Positions 49,171-62,934 are shown, counted from the stretch's first letter. The stretch is DNA of 64,000 bases from Desmodus rotundus (GCF_022682495.2 NC_071388.1:175923622-175987621), one strand, 5' to 3'. The notes: generated from the sequence alone by a model not told the origin. Numbers and translations: made by a program.

Positions 49171-49784
49171 CAATAAAATCTCCTAATTTGAGTGTGTCAT
49201 ACATCTCTTTCCAGACCGCTAAATCTGAAATTTTGTATAAAGGCTTTCTAAAAAAAAAGTCACGTGGAAAACCATGAAAGTGCCACAAGAAAGATTAGAA
49301 ACTTCCGAAGTGACGAGTGCAAGCAAATGTCATAAATCTTCAACATATGTGAGAGGCAACTGCTGTAGCAAGAACGACTGACCACAGCAGAACCGCGGGC
49401 AGAGGCGGGGAAAGTTGCATTCGAATATTCTGGTATATCAGCAGATCTCATAGATCACCAATGCGATACTATTCATAAAAACAAGTAGAAGTCTGGGCCA
49501 GGAAAGGCTCAAGAAAACACACAGGACCTTTGTTTTATGTTCTTTGTTAAAGAAATAATGAAAGGAATTTTGTATAAGACCTATGTAAGTGTAAAAGTTA
49601 CCTAAATTTTTGAGAAACTAATAAAAAGTTAATGAAGCATTGTAGCCTTGAAATAATACCAGACTAAATAATATAAACAATACACAAACACTCAGAAGAA
49701 AGACAGACAACCACAGATGTGGCAGAAAACAGAACAATTAGTAAGTGAATACCCCATTCTAGAAACGCACTGGTGTTGGGAAAT
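49171..49784. other. Unassigned sequence
   Basis: AT-rich with a GC-richer patch at about 49,370-49,430; no recognisable element. Confidence 0.35.
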
Positions 49785-50150
49785 GATTATGCCTCCCTCC
49801 ACAAATTTGTGCACTGAAATTTAACCCCCAATGCGACCACAATTTCGATAAGGTTTTTAAAGAGATAATTAAGGTTAGATAAGAACATATGGGTGAGCCC
49901 TAAGCCAATAGGACTGGTTTCTGTATAAGAAGAAAGAAAGACGTTGGGGATGCTCTTGCAGAGAAACAGCCCTTTGAGGACAGAGCGAGAAGGCAGGCAT
50001 TTGCAAGTCAGGGAGAGAGGCCCAGGGAGAAATCCAGTTTGCCAGCACCTTGATCCTGAACTGTGAAAAAAGTACATTTCTATTGTTTAAGCTACTCAGT
50101 TTGTGGTGTTTTCTCACGGCAGTCAGAGCAGGACACTATATAACTCTGCA
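49785..50150 (+). mobile_element. MLT1 MaLR LTR, plus strand
   Basis: 'atgcctccctccacaaattt', 'gaaatttaacccccaatgcg', 'ataggactggtttctgtata', 'ccagcaccttgatcctgaac', 'ttgtttaagctactcagttt' is the consensus order of MLT1. It is nearly full length and old. Confidence 0.85.
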
Positions 50151-50307
50151 GCTGGGAGAACTCTCTGATTGAAATAAAACCATAAGAACAGTATTATGGC
50201 AAAAAATCCACTTTTGTTTGTTTTATTTCAAAATCAAACGCATACTACTTGCAAGCATTACTTGGATACTCTGATGTTCCAAGTATTTCTCCTGTCTCTT
50301 TTTCCAG

Positions 50308-50368
50308 CAGTCAAAGGCAGCATGTCAGATAGACGCCTCAGAGCAGCTGCGCCGCTTTAGGGAAAAAA
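50308..50368 (+). CDS. Candidate 61-nt internal exon of an unidentified host gene
   Basis: A clear acceptor (TTTCTCCTGTCTCTTTTTCCAG) precedes and a donor-like AAA|GTAAATG follows. Only one frame is open, reading QSKAACQIDASEQLRRFREK, while the other two have stops. The stretch is GC-rich (GAGCAGCTGCGCCGC) in AT-rich surroundings and reads like helical or coiled-coil protein. A tandem CAGCAG at the acceptor could shift the start by one codon. I do not recognise the gene and see no companion exon in a compatible frame. A retained fragment of an old repeat or chance remains possible. Confidence 0.35.
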
Positions 50369-50984
50369 GTAAATGTTACATTTTGTCACAAAAGGTTCTG
50401 GTCAATCAATCCTTGTTGTTGTTGTTTCTGTAAATGAACCATAAAGGATTTTTAATAATTATGTAACTTTTCCATAGAAATTATTTACCACTGTTAAATT
50501 CTTTTTTTGAAATACTTTACTACATTTTAATTTAAATTTATAGGCATGTTATTCTCCACTGTGTGACTCTTATGTAAAAGAAAGATATATCATGTACACT
50601 TTGTACAATGCCCAGAGTTTAATTACCTAATAATATATTAATGGCATGAGAAATAAGATTGACATAAAATAACGACCTTAAATTACTTTGAAATATATAA
50701 ATATGTTTTTACTTTTAAGTGAAATATTTAAAATTAGAACATGCAAATTGAAGTATTATGTGCAAAAACTGTATTAAAGAGCAAACTTTATCAGTGGAAA
50801 TGTCAATAGGAGTTTGGATTAGTTTCCTATTTTTAACTTTTATTTTTTAAAAGTATTTTATCAATATCACATTTAGTTCTACTTTCTTCTCTCTTTAAAT
50901 CTTCCCCTGCCATTCTTGTTTTTTTTTAATATTTTTCATGGTTCTATTTTATCTCACTTTATTGACTTAGTAGCCTTCTATCTC
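50369..50984. other. AT-rich sequence, nothing recognised
   Basis: No feature. Confidence 0.4.
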
Positions 50985-51050
50985 TCATCTATCGTCTATC
51001 TATTTACCTACCTGTGTATCTACCTACCTACCTACCTACCGACCGACCTA
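50985..51050 (+). repeat. CTAC/CTAT simple repeat
   Basis: Repeated TCTATC then CTACCTACC units ending in CGACCGACC. An ordinary tetranucleotide microsatellite. Confidence 0.9.
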
Positions 51051-51059
51051 GTGGTTGCT

Positions 51060-51560
51060 CCAGGATTCCGAGATTCACACTATAAACCTATAGGTAATCA
51101 CAGTACAACTTCCACTGATATCGTACCCATCCACATAGAATGGGAGGCGCTTATAGCAGTATATTTCCCTCATCCTTTTCCTGGCCTGCGTATCGTCATT
51201 GGCATACATTTTATTTCTACATATGTTATAAACCATAAAGTACATTGTTGTTATTTTCAATTCACTTTTGAAGTGTTAAAAAATAAGAACAAGTATTTTG
51301 TATTTAAATATGCATTTGCCATTTCCAGTGCTTGTTATTCCCTTTGGTAAACTGGCATTTTTCTTTAGTGAGATTTCTTTCTCTCTGAAGGACTCCCTTT
51401 AACACTTTTGTAGTGTTAGTCTGCTCACAATAGATTCTCTCCACCTATGTCAAAGCCAATCTTTATTTTGCCCTTTGTAAAAAAGATATTTTCTCTTGGT
51501 ATAAAATCCTAATATACTCTCTGTTGTTTTCTGTGAATGAATATATTTTTTTCCTTTTAG
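51060..51560 (-). mobile_element. Ancient L1/HAL1-type fragment, minus strand
   Basis: 'ctacatatgttataaaccat', 'ctgaaggactccctttaaca', 'tagtgttagtctgctcaca' and 'ccaatctttattttgccctt' resemble the reverse complement of the 5' half of ancient mammalian L1. Divergence is high and ends are uncertain. Confidence 0.45.
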
Positions 51561-53415
51561 TGCTTGAAGGATAGATTCATATTTAGTGAATAACTATGTT
51601 AAAATAAACTATGTGGTGTTATTTGTAATATGATGGAATAACTAAACTTTCAATTGGATTATTTTGTCCTAGGTGTTATAACACCTTTGTGTCAAAGGAG
51701 AGAGGCAATGATCATAGAAGCCAAAAAGAAAAGTCTATAAAGGCAAGTAGGGAGCACATAAAAAAGAAAAGATGAGTAAGGCGATGGCGTGATGAGGGAG
51801 GCCGTCAAATAGAAAGTTCAGAAAATGGTTCTCTAAGTGTATGAGTGCAAAGGAGTCACCTGGAGAATACGAGGCAGCCAAAAACACTTAAGACCTGGAG
51901 TGAGTGAGTGGTTGGGCTATTCCAGGTGATTTTTATAAGTCTGCTATACTTATACCCACAAATTACAAGTTAACCTAACAAAATGTGGATTTAATTCATT
52001 ATGGCAGAAAGGCAAAGGGAGTGTGAGTGTGTCAATCATGTTAGTGTTCACTTGCTTTTATGTTAATAAAGCCCAATTATAAACTATGAAATACTATAAA
52101 TTTTCTCTACTTTTAATTGTTTTAATTGTACAGATTGTGAAAAGGCACTAATTCCACAGTTATTTTTATTAAAATGTACTGATTGATCATATCTACGTTA
52201 AAAATGAATTACAGATCATTTCCATTTAACACCTTTAATTTTTGAAAACTATTTTTCCCTAATCTTTTATAACTGCTATGGGGAATTTTTTTATTTTAAA
52301 TTAACAAATAATTATTAATTGTCAGTAAGTATGTTATGCTGACTCGTCTGCCTATCTGATTATGCCCGGGATGGATGTGATTGGATGTCATACTAGAACC
52401 TAGTAGAGTCAACTGAACCCTGCTCCAAAATGCCTGCTGCCACACTCTCGTTTCATTATGTTTGGAAAAGAGAAAGATGTATATTTCCTTCCAGGAGTAA
52501 ACCTGTACTTACTTATTTTTAAAACAATTGTTATTCTTTTTCCAAGAAAAAATAATCAACCTGGTCAAATTATGCAGAAACGTTCGTAGTCATGGTTTTC
52601 TTTTTAGAGTTTTAGACTTTGTATTTAGATAAGAGACTGAAACACTACCACTGAGTGCTACCTTTAAAGAAAGTGAAAGCACATCACCTTCTAGAAACTA
52701 CATACTCATTGAAATTAAACAGTTAAGTATAAACACATGTAGATATAAAATATATATAAAATGTGCATAAATACATATACATATATTTATATATTGTGTA
52801 ATGTGTGCGTAAATTTATAAATATATGTATATGTATATATACAAATATGTGTGTGGTTTTTATTCAGATACACAAGTTGCCTAATGTCAACTATCACAAA
52901 TTCTTCAATTCTAATAGATTCAGAGTCACCTTCACAAAATCAGTAGACTGGCAATAAATCAACTTAAATTATATTCCTTGGGAACAAAGCAAAACTATAT
53001 ATTGATTCTCCAATTCTAGGTAAGCCACACTTGAAAATGAGCCAGACCTTCCAAAATGCCTTCTGAAAGGAACTGAAGATTGTAACTCAAGTATCCTTTC
53101 TGTCGCAGTCAGCTTTATTTGTTTTTTATTATTGTGTAAAAAATTTATTATCTCACAGTTTCCATAAAAACTGGAGTCTGATCAGAAGAATATTTGGGCT
53201 CTCTGCTTAGCATCCCGTCAGGCTGAAATCTAGGTATTTTAGGGCCTACATACAGTCTGATATAAGTACTTATCTAGGTACTGTGCGGACATATAGCAAA
53301 GCGATGGTCTTCAATGTCTTATAGAGCACAAGTGTTTAAAATGCAAATATGTATAAGATAATGCCAGGAAAATTCCAGAAGGATAATATTGATTAAGAAT
53401 TATAACTAGTTTTTA
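51561..53415. other. AT-rich sequence with an AT microsatellite
   Basis: 52,735-52,860 is a TATA/CATA-rich microsatellite. 53,105-53,240 ('tttattatctcacagtttcc' onward) is the style of a reversed MaLR fragment but too short and diverged to call. No gene. Confidence 0.45.
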
Positions 53416-53646
53416 GCCCTGGCCGGTGTGCCTAAGTGGATTTAGTGCTGTCCTTTGAACCGAAAGGTCTCCCGTTCTCCTCCCAGTCAGGGCACATGTC
53501 TGGGTTGTGGTCCAGGTGCCCAGCTGGGAGCATGGGAGAGACAACCAGTCCCTATATCTCTCACAGATTGATGTTTCTCTCCTTCTCTTTCTCCCTCCCT
53601 CTTTTCCCCCCTCTCTAAAAAATAAATAAATGCAATCCTTAAAAAC
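53416..53646 (+). mobile_element. VES-type SINE (copy 4)
   Basis: GCCCTGGCCGGTGTGCCTAA start, CAGTCAGGGCACATGTC middle, a CTCTCCTTCTCTTTCTCCC body and an AAATAAATAAATG tail. A target duplication AAGAATTATAACTA (53,395-53,408) / AAGAATTGTAACTA (53,647-53,660), with one mismatch, flanks it. The internal 60-codon frame is not a gene. Confidence 0.92.
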
Positions 53647-53660
53647 AAGAATTGTAACTA

Positions 53661-56422
53661 ATCTTAACTAAATGATCAATTAGATAGTGATGGTTATATA
53701 GAATATTGTGTAAGGGAGTTTATAAGTATTCTCACAATGGGAAACATATGGATTTTGTGTTAATAATTTATTTATCTAATTTTGGTTGTTACATATAAAG
53801 ATAAAGAGATATTAGTTATTTTATAAAGATTATTTCCTGCAGATATTTTAATTTTTTCTCTATATTATCCAGAGACAATTAGCAAGATAATAGGTTCCAT
53901 CTTTTGATTTTTCATTCCCAAACTATCTTATTTTTAACTTATGTGATTATGCATCATAATTTTAAAAATATATGTTAATTAAACAATATTGGACATAGAA
54001 AAAGATAAGAAAAATGTTGTAGAATGTAAACAACATAAAAATCGGGCCCAGATATTTAAAATGTAACTATAAGCTTTGCCAGGTTTGTGTCTGGTGTATA
54101 TTTGCAGATGGTGAGAATCTTTATCACAGGCACATTACATTTAAAAATAATTCATAATTTTATGAAATGCTTTTCATGTTTATAAATTACTCATTTTACA
54201 AATAAATTATAGTAAGTAAGATACCGTATGTAGTATAGATACATTTCGTGTTTTAATTTTATGAATTTTTAGTCATTAACAAATACACATTGATACTTAT
54301 GTTTAAATTTACTATATGTAAAAATTAACTGTCATTTTTAAATTCCCAGCATTATTTATGTTCCTGTAGATGTGTGTTTGTGTGTCTGTGTGTGTATCTT
54401 TCACACTATTAAATTTTACTTATTTCATTTTGGAAAAAAATAGCAAGATTTCTTACGTGAAATCTAAAATTTAACTTATTTGTTAGCTTTATTATAATTT
54501 TCTCTGTCCTAATGATTTATTTAAAGCATATTTAATTTTTCCTACATATTTACTACCGTTTTTTATTTACTGGTATTCTATTTATATTATTATATTGATT
54601 TGGCGGTGAAATAATACAAAATTTTCTTATCCTCACGATTTTATTTTTATCATTTCAAGGCACTTTATCTTCTTCTCTGTTATCTCCTCTCAGAATAAGA
54701 GCTCAGTAGAAGAGTTGTCTATTAAATACTCTGGTTTTTTCCAAATTCTTATTCCTGAAAAGTAACATTTAAGCCTGTTTAAGCTATAGTAACAGCACTT
54801 TTGACAGTTCTAGGTTAATGTAACCTTGGAGAGTTTGGGCAGAACAAGAGTTCGACTAGGAAGAAACTTTGTTTCTTTCCTCCAATATTTGTTCCACTAT
54901 AAGACCTAACTAATTATAAGTAGTTCATCTCTAATAAGACTGTTTTACTAACTCCCTCTCTTCAGCCAGCAGTTTCTAGTATTAATTTGAAAACTGCATG
55001 TTTTTCTTTCAGTAAAGCTATCTTGATATAGCACTGTTAACAAAAACAATAATTTGTAAGCATAGGTATTTTCACTCTAGAATCTAAGAATAGACAATAC
55101 TAATGAACTTGTAAAATTATGAAAAATATTTTTTCAGTTTGATTTATTAAACATGTGAGAAAACTGTAACTGATTGATATATTTAAACATAAAGAAAATA
55201 AAAAGTATAATTAATAAAAACTTATATTTCCCCATATACATATATAATTCTCTTTTTGAATTTTAAAGATGTTTTTCTTTAAAATTACTTTCTATCATTA
55301 AATGACAAAGAAAATAGTGAAAAGGAGTTGATTCACAACTCAAAATACTGGTGGAAAGTGAAAAAGTAATTTCATTAAGTGTTGTGCCTTCTAAAATATT
55401 GGAATATTGTAGGCAACCAAGATAATGTGTGTTTTAATCAAAGGGGAAAGAAAGCATAACAGACATTTGCAATCAGATGCTCATCGGGAATACCAGTCAT
55501 TGCTTGTTTGCCTGTAGGAAATACATTTGGAGCTCTAAGCCAATTATATTTCCATTTTCCTTGCCACTGACTAGTTTAGAGCCTAGCTGAAAACAAGTCA
55601 GTTTCTCCTGGTAAGCAAACACTAAAGAGATCAACAAAAAGCAAAAGTACTATTGTTCTCTCTTTTGCACTCAAAATGAGAGATCAGTATGAGTATCCCT
55701 CTTGCTTTTGGTTGTCAAGCTGTAACCATGTGAGGAAACTGATAGGATGGAGCCAACACTTCAGAAAGCAGAACAGATGCAAAAAATGTTTTTGGTTATT
55801 GAAAACAATGTTGATCTCTTGGGCAAATACTGAATTCTGTTATTTGCAGCCAAAAGCACTCTATTTGGAAGAAAATAATATATATTAAAATTGGAAGAAA
55901 AATGTGTCAGAAATGATCATATTAAAACCAAACAAAAGAGTACCCAAGCATATAAAAAAAATAGTAAATGTTGATCATCTTTAAAAAATTGATTGGAATA
56001 AACAAGTGGAATACAATAAAAACCGCTCAAAACAGAAACATTTTTGGTTTGCTTATTAGCTTAAGGAATCATTTATTATTTAAAAATTAATCTTCTTTAT
56101 ACTAAGAACTATGTAGATTTTTAGAATAATTCTAAAGCTACTTTAATAGCTTATTTTGCTAAATTTTAAGTTATATTAATAATTATCACCATTAGGCAGA
56201 TGTTAAATTTTGATAATAATGACGATGATGATGATAAGAAATCGTTACTAAAATCAATTATGTTCATCAATTTTGCAAATAATTTTGTTGGGTAGTATGC
56301 ATTTTAAGGAACAGTCCTTGCCCACAGTTGTGGAAAGAGTAATATGCACATGGAGGATTGAATAAACAATTATATACATGGAAAGACAAGTATTGACACT
56401 ACTAAACTGTGAAGTTTATAAA
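53661..56422. other. AT-rich sequence, nothing recognised
   Basis: No gene or repeat that I can name, apart from a short GAT microsatellite at about 56,219-56,236. The frame at 55,676-55,888 has no domain. Confidence 0.45.
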
Positions 56423-57720
56423 CAGTCATATCTCATTTTATTTCACTTCACTTTGTTATACTTCACGGACGGCACATTTTTTACAAGTCGAAGTTACCTG
56501 GCAACCATGCAGAACACAAGTCTATCTGTCCCATTTCCCAACTGCATTTGCTCACTTCATGTCTCCGTGTCACATTTGATAATTCTTACAATACATTAAA
56601 TTTTCCTTTATGATTATATTTGCTTTGGTGGTCTGTGATCGGTGATCTTTGGTGTCACTATTGTAATTGTTTGGGGGCACCATCCACCATACTGTATAGA
56701 ATGGTGGACTTGGGGAATGTGTGCTCTTCCTGTTCCCATCTCTTTCTCTCCTCAGGCCTTCCTATTACCTGGGAAACAACACCATTGAAATTAAAAATTC
56801 GATGATGTCTTCTAAGTGTTCAAGTAAAGGGAAGAGACACACATCTCTCACTTTAAATCAAAATCTGGAAATGATTAAACTTTGTGAGAAAAGCATGTCA
56901 AAAGCCCAGATAGGCCACAAGATGGGCCATTTGTGGCAAAAAGTTTGTGAAGTTGTAAATGCAAAGGAAAAGTTCTTGAAGGACATTGAAAGTGTTACTC
57001 CAGTTAACACACAAATAATAAGACAGCAAAACACCTTTATTGCCGATATGGAGAAAATGTTAGTGATCTGGATAGACAGTCAAACCAGTCTCACATTCCC
57101 TTAAAACCAAATGGTAATTCAGAGAAATGCCCTCTCTTTCTTCAATTCTATGAAGGCTGAAAGGTGAGGAAACTGCAGAAAAAGAGGTATGAAGCTAGCA
57201 GAAACTGGCTCGTTAGGTTTAAGTCGAACAAAATCTCTATAATATAAAAATGGAAGCAGAAGCAGCAAGTTCTAACCTAGAAGCTGCAGCAAATTATCCA
57301 GAAGATCTGGTCAAGATAATTAATCAAGGTAGCTACACCAAAAATCAGATTTTCAATGTAGGCAAAACAGCCTTATATTGCAAGAAGATGCCATAACCAG
57401 AGAGGAGAAGTCAATGTGGCTGAGAAGCTTCAAAGGACAGGTTGACCTCTTATTAGAGGCTGACACAACTCATTCACCATTGCAGAAACCCTAGGACATT
57501 CAGTAATAAGGCTAATCTATGCCTGTGCTCTGTAAATGGAACAAGAAAGCCTGGATGACAGCACATCTCTTTACAACTTGGTTTACTGAATATCTTAAGC
57601 CCATTGTTGATACCTACAGCTCAGGTTAACGTTTTGAACATGGCTATCTGATGCTATGTAAAATTTCAGTGATGTATTCCAATAAGACTTCTACATTCAA
57701 GCCTCATTATTTACTGCATT
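56423..57720 (+). mobile_element. Tigger1 DNA transposon, truncated
   Basis: It starts CAGTCATATCTCATTTTATT, the left terminus of Tigger1 (a pogo-type Tc1/mariner relative), continues through the 5' UTR ('gtctgtgatcggtgatcttt', 'ttgtttgggggcaccatcc') and into about two-thirds of the transposase before the match fades near 57,720. The 3' part and right terminus are missing. Tigger1 is an ancient placental element, so strong divergence is expected. Confidence 0.88.
56802..57720 (+). pseudogene. Tigger1 transposase remnant
   Basis: The first frame begins MMSSKCSSKGKRHTSLTL and runs through a CENP-B-like helix-turn-helix (NQNLEMIKLCEKSMSKAQIG, then VNAKEKFLKDIES) to a stop at 57,104 after about 100 residues. 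Further transposase pieces follow in other frames, including the NVGKTALYC stretch near 57,355 where the ancestral catalytic Asp position reads Gly (the usual D of the NVDET motif is lost), and the 'tttactgaatatcttaagcc' part. The DDE catalytic core is therefore broken. It is not a domesticated gene: frameshifts and stops are spread throughout. Confidence 0.82.
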
Positions 57721-60700
57721 GCTTATATATATTTATTTATATGTTTTAACACACTTTTCCTTTTATGAAAAATAGAAGTTTGTTGTTTTACTCTTTTAAA
57801 GTTTATAAGCCTCTTTTAGGGTGTGGTTACTGAGTATAAAGAGTATTAAATAGTTTCAATTAAGGTAAAGAGTCAACAAATTAAATCTCTATATAAATCT
57901 GTGGTGTATGCTCAGGGGCAAAATCAGTACCTAATACTAGGTAACTGGCAAATTTTACCCTGTAAGCTTTAACATTAAGTTGATTCATATGTTTGCTCTC
58001 ATTGGTAAGCTAGGATTTGAGCTTCAAAGGAATATATAATTATCTTTACTAATTTCCTCTCTCTCTTTTTCTCATTCTCAGTTTGAGTTTTCCTTTATTC
58101 TTACTGGCTCATTAAAATGTACAGATCTTCATTTGTAAATACACTGTAATTTGAAGGTAGTAACTTTACAAATAAAGTTATCAGTATATGAAAGCAGGTT
58201 TATATTCCTTTCTTATCCTTTTAACCTTAGACTATACAATTATAATCTTTTACAATCAGAGCTCTAAAACTTCCTATTTTCCATTGTTCTTCATTCCTCA
58301 GTTTTGGTCTTTGCATTTAAAATGATTTGTGAAAGCATAAAGTCCTCCTTCAGCTGCTGCTGTGTTTATCAGCACTCAGACTTTTCACCAATGACAGTAT
58401 TCGCAGAGTTAAGAAAAAAACGCACCTTCAAAGTATTAAATCTGGTCTCTCTCTTTTTAAATATGGTAACATTTTCAAAGGTGAAAGGGGTCTACCTTGA
58501 AACTGGTAACATATTTCATGCTGTAAGTTCCTCATTTTATTTGAATTTGATATGAAATAAAAGAGCACAAGATCATATCAAATGTGACTATTTTTTTTTT
58601 AAATTGGACATATTAGAAAGCAAAAGAGCCATGAAATGATTATTAATCAAAGCATGACAGGCTATCATAACATTTATTGAGTGCATATTTTTATTGAATA
58701 TTATCATCCAATATGCTATATGTAGTTTCTCAGCATGAATAAAATTATACTGTACAAAAATAAACAGATCTTGGATATGGAAAACCTCATATTTTAATTC
58801 ATGGCAGTTTCTAGTCGAATGGTTTTAGGCAAACTAGTTCATATATATCTTTCATTTTTCTCACTTTTAAAATGGGGATGTTATTCTACTTAATAGTAGT
58901 CCATGGGTATTCAAAGATATAGTTATTTTATGATATTTTATAGACAATAAGATATTAAACAATTATAAACCATTTTTAAAGATCTTATCACAAGATAGAA
59001 AAATTATGGAATTTCAGAAAGCATAGCAATTCTTCAAAGTGAAGTCTGGTCAGATATCTCTTTGTCTGAAATCAGTCTTTCTAATAGAAAGCATGAGCAC
59101 TGAGACTCTGCTCTGCCCTTCCCCAACATATGCATTGAGTAGAGGTTTCATTCTGGAACAGGCAAGCCAAGAAGACCACAGGTTACTAACCCCCTTTCCC
59201 CAGACACTCAGTCATAGAACAAGAGTGTCACTCCAAGAAATTGGGGTACCCACCCCCCAGCTCCAATACAATGGCACAAGGGTAGTACTTAGGAAGAAAG
59301 CAGACTATAAGATTCAAATTATTCAAAACATGCTACAACATGAATGCAACTTGAAAGCATGGTAACTCTATGTTTAAATTCTTCAGAAACTGCCAAACAG
59401 TGATATGACATTTCATACAGGGGAAGCAAAAACTTTTATTAGATATGGTGACAGTTTCACAACTCTGTGAACATAGTAAAAAATATTAATTAGTATCCTT
59501 TAAGTGGGTGACCTGTAAGATATGAGTTATGCCTGAGTAATACTGTTTATAAAAAACTTAAGCATATAACAAAATTAATGCCAAAATCCTATGGGATTAA
59601 CACTGAATATTGTTATCACTAGAATGAAAATTAAAATGTCTGCATAAGTAGAGCTGGAATAAACATGTTTTGCAGTTTCTGTTCCTGTCTCATTCCTTAA
59701 GATCATTTTGTCAGCCAAAACACTTGCCGAAGAAGTGCCGTAAGAGTATTGCTACATGGTGACGGGCTATCCTAGGTACCACTGATTGGGTCAGGGACTG
59801 TAGAGAATCCATCAATGACCCTACAGGCGGATTCGTTTTCTTGAAAAATTCTTCTGACATGTAATTTCCAATTAGTTATAGACTTAAATAGTAAGTTCAC
59901 GTTGAATTAGAGCTAGAAAAGACATTTGAAATAATAAGACCAAGTTGATTATCATGCAAAAAAATGGTTCACCAAAGAGAAACACAGTATAGAGTTAGAA
60001 TGCAGGGATAAGCAGAAATGGCACACTTAGGGTTGGAGAGGGCAGAGTCGATGACATAGGGAATACAACGAATCATTGCTTAGGTTACTGCGACATCCTT
60101 CTTACAACTTCTCACATTTTTTCGTGACAGGACCCATATATTCCATTAAGTTGTATACAGCCTTGGGAAGTGCTGGTTCTTATCCACAAAGGAAGTCTGA
60201 AAATAAACCAAAACTGATGGCAGAGAGATAGTTTAGATGCAGAAGTTGCAGCAAAATGAAGAGCTAAGGAGAGTCTGCGGGCTGGCGACTTCAGAGGGTA
60301 GAACTGGGCAGTAAACAGTCTCTGGCACGGTATGGCAGTGAAAGAATTTAAGCCTGAGATTTGGGGACCCACGCCTGTAATGATAAGCAACCCTGGAACT
60401 TGGTAACCAAAATGTGTAAAATATATTAGTGTTACTAGCCTTAGACAAAGCACAGAAAGTAAAAGATAACTCAGATACAAGGTGTACTGACAAGAAATAT
60501 AAAATGAAGAGTGCTTATATGATTTGTTTAGGGAGGTTTTTCAGCAATAGTCATAGCTCCATGAGGAGAAAATTAAGCTAGAAAACGACATCTCATTAAG
60601 ATAGCATAACCTAGAATCACAAACAGGTGCACCTCCTATTTCATAGTGTAGCAGGTGTGATGCTTGTAAAAAATTTAGGTCCCTAATTTCTAAAGAATGT

Positions 60701-62499
60701 GAACTTGAATATTTTACCCATAACTGAAAAAAAGAGATGATATTTCTCCACTGTTATGTTTTGGAATGTATATTGTCAGCAAAGTAGATTTGGTCTAAAA
60801 TACAAGGGCAGAAATCATTTTCTTAGAAATTCCTAAGGGGTAGGTGTAAATATTTTGAATTAAGAATATGTTATTTCAATACTCAATGATAAGGTTTACT
60901 TTCTGTGTATTTATTTGTGACATGTAACAAGTATAATAACAAATATAATAGTAAAGCTTTGGCCTTGATTTGGATCTTCATCAAAGGTCTTCTCTTTGAG
61001 TGTTTTTGCACTTAATCCTTTAAAAGTTTAGATAAAGGAAAAGGCACACAATTTCAAAAGTCTTTGACAGGTTATGGTCCTTGGACATCATCCTCTTGAG
61101 AGGAGAATGCTATGTATACCCTGCTTATCAGTCTTCATAAGGGTTTTCTCTTTGGTCCATGATGTCAGAGAAAAAGTGAGAAATGCCATAGAATATGATA
61201 AAAGTATTATTTAAAAGATGAAAAATATGAGCTGTGAATGGGAATTTACAGAATGTGTGCAATGCCAAAAATATCTCCAAGAGTAATAGAAGATTTTTAA
61301 AAAAGCATTTTTGTAACTTAAAAATTCTTCATGATATACCATCATTCAGCAGATTATTACCAGCATTTTTCTTTTCTCTTCATACGCAGTAAAAATTAAC
61401 ATTCACTGTGGTAATGTCTCACACAATAAACATAAAATAAGAATTTATGGCAGTAGCAGAAGCTACATAAAATTTGTGTGTGATGCTTTATATTACGCAT
61501 AGGCTCTGGAGACCAGGGAACTTTGGTCTCTACAGAAATCTGTGAAAAAGAGCAGTATTAAAGTTGAAGCACACCATGCTACATGCATAGAGTTGTTGTT
61601 TTACTTTTAGCACATTTTCTCTAGTGTAGTGACAGATTTTAATCAGTTGCAACAGCTATAAATCTCTTTAGCATATGAGAACACTTTACAGTTAAGTTAA
61701 TAATTCAAATTTAAAGTAAATATTGGCTGAAATATTCTGTATACATACTTACTCAATTATACATACATGTACATATAACTGGAATATATATTTCATTTGT
61801 TTCATATTTATTCAGCAAATCATTTATTTTTAAGCAGACATTTGGAGTTATTGGTTCATGGACACTTTGAAATTACATTCAAAATTATGTGTGTATGTGT
61901 ATATGTGTATTTAATTGTGATGTGGATGTATTATATTATCACCCATAATTCAAGAAAGTTGGAGAAGCAGTACTATAAGTGTTGCCAAAAATATGGGTAA
62001 AAGGTGCAACAAGAAAATACTTTGTAAATTTTATCAAGGTTGTAAAAAAATAGAGAAATGAATTTTCTGTGTATTTTCAGGGTAAATGCCACATGTTCCA
62101 AATGTTTTATTTGTGAATGGAATTTATCACTGATGCTTTCACATTGCTATACTGATGATGGCCTTTAAAAATATATTGCTTAACAAAATTCATCCTGTTC
62201 AAGAAATGCTTAGTCCAATTATAATGTCCTTGTACACTGAGAAGAGACAGCCATAAATCATCTCTAGAAAAACAAACATTTCTCAGCAAACTTTTCATCT
62301 TAATTAATAATAAAGAAGATAATTCTTCTCAGAGGAGAACATAATAACTTTGTCATCCAGAGCTCATGAAAATCCTTTTAAAAAATCCTTTTAAAAGAAA
62401 TCTATACATATGTCCATTCATTGGCCCAATGAACTTTTACTTTACTCATGTATATCATGTTCAAGTTTCCACATTTATTTACACAGAAGAACTGTTTTG
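57721..62499. other. AT-rich sequence, nothing strongly supported
   Basis: No gene. 58,820-58,980 has a faint MIR-like part ('ctcacttttaaaatggggat'). 59,039-59,365 and 60,112-60,493 are GC-richer with domain-free open frames. The remainder is plain AT-rich DNA. Confidence 0.4.
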
Positions 62500-62522
62500 T
62501 TGTTTGCTTGTTTTTTTTAATA

Positions 62523-62717
62523 CAGGGTCCAGGAGAAGTAATGCCTGTTTGAGTGATGTTGGTAAGGTAATAATATAGGACTGATAATTTATGGTTTTAA
62601 TTTGAATATTTCACCTAAAATGTCACATGGTGTGCTTGAATGTGATACTGTTATGTTACAGAATTACATGCTTATGATTTTGTAATAAAAGAGGAGTGTT
62701 ATTTGTGCCAGACCCTG
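62523..62717 (+). mobile_element. Mariner-like MITE (copy C, complete, 195 bp)
   Basis: It begins CAGGGTCCAGGAGAAGTAA and ends GTGCCAGACCCTG, between TA dinucleotides at 62,521-62,522 and 62,718-62,719. Its ends match copies A and B, and it lies in the A/T-rich tail of the HAL1-like element, so it is younger than that insertion. Confidence 0.88.
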
Positions 62718-62934
62718 TATATTTTATTGATTATGCTATTCCACTTGTCCCAATTTCCCCCCTTTGTCAGAAACCCCCATACATTCCAACAACTCCCAGC
62801 TTATTCATGTTCATGGGTCATGCCTATAAGTTATTTGGCTTCTCCATCTCCTATACTGCTCTTAACAACCCCCTGTCTATTGTGTATCTACCAATTTGTA
62901 CTTCTTAATCCCTGCCTCTTTTCCCCCATTGTCC

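Noticed and set aside
56721..56801. N-terminal extension of the Tigger1 frame
   Set aside because: The first 27 codons are transposon 5' UTR read in frame; the transposase start is at 56,802 or 56,805.
60112..60493. Minus-strand frames of 86-122 codons
   Set aside because: Two overlapping frames with no recognisable domain or splice context.
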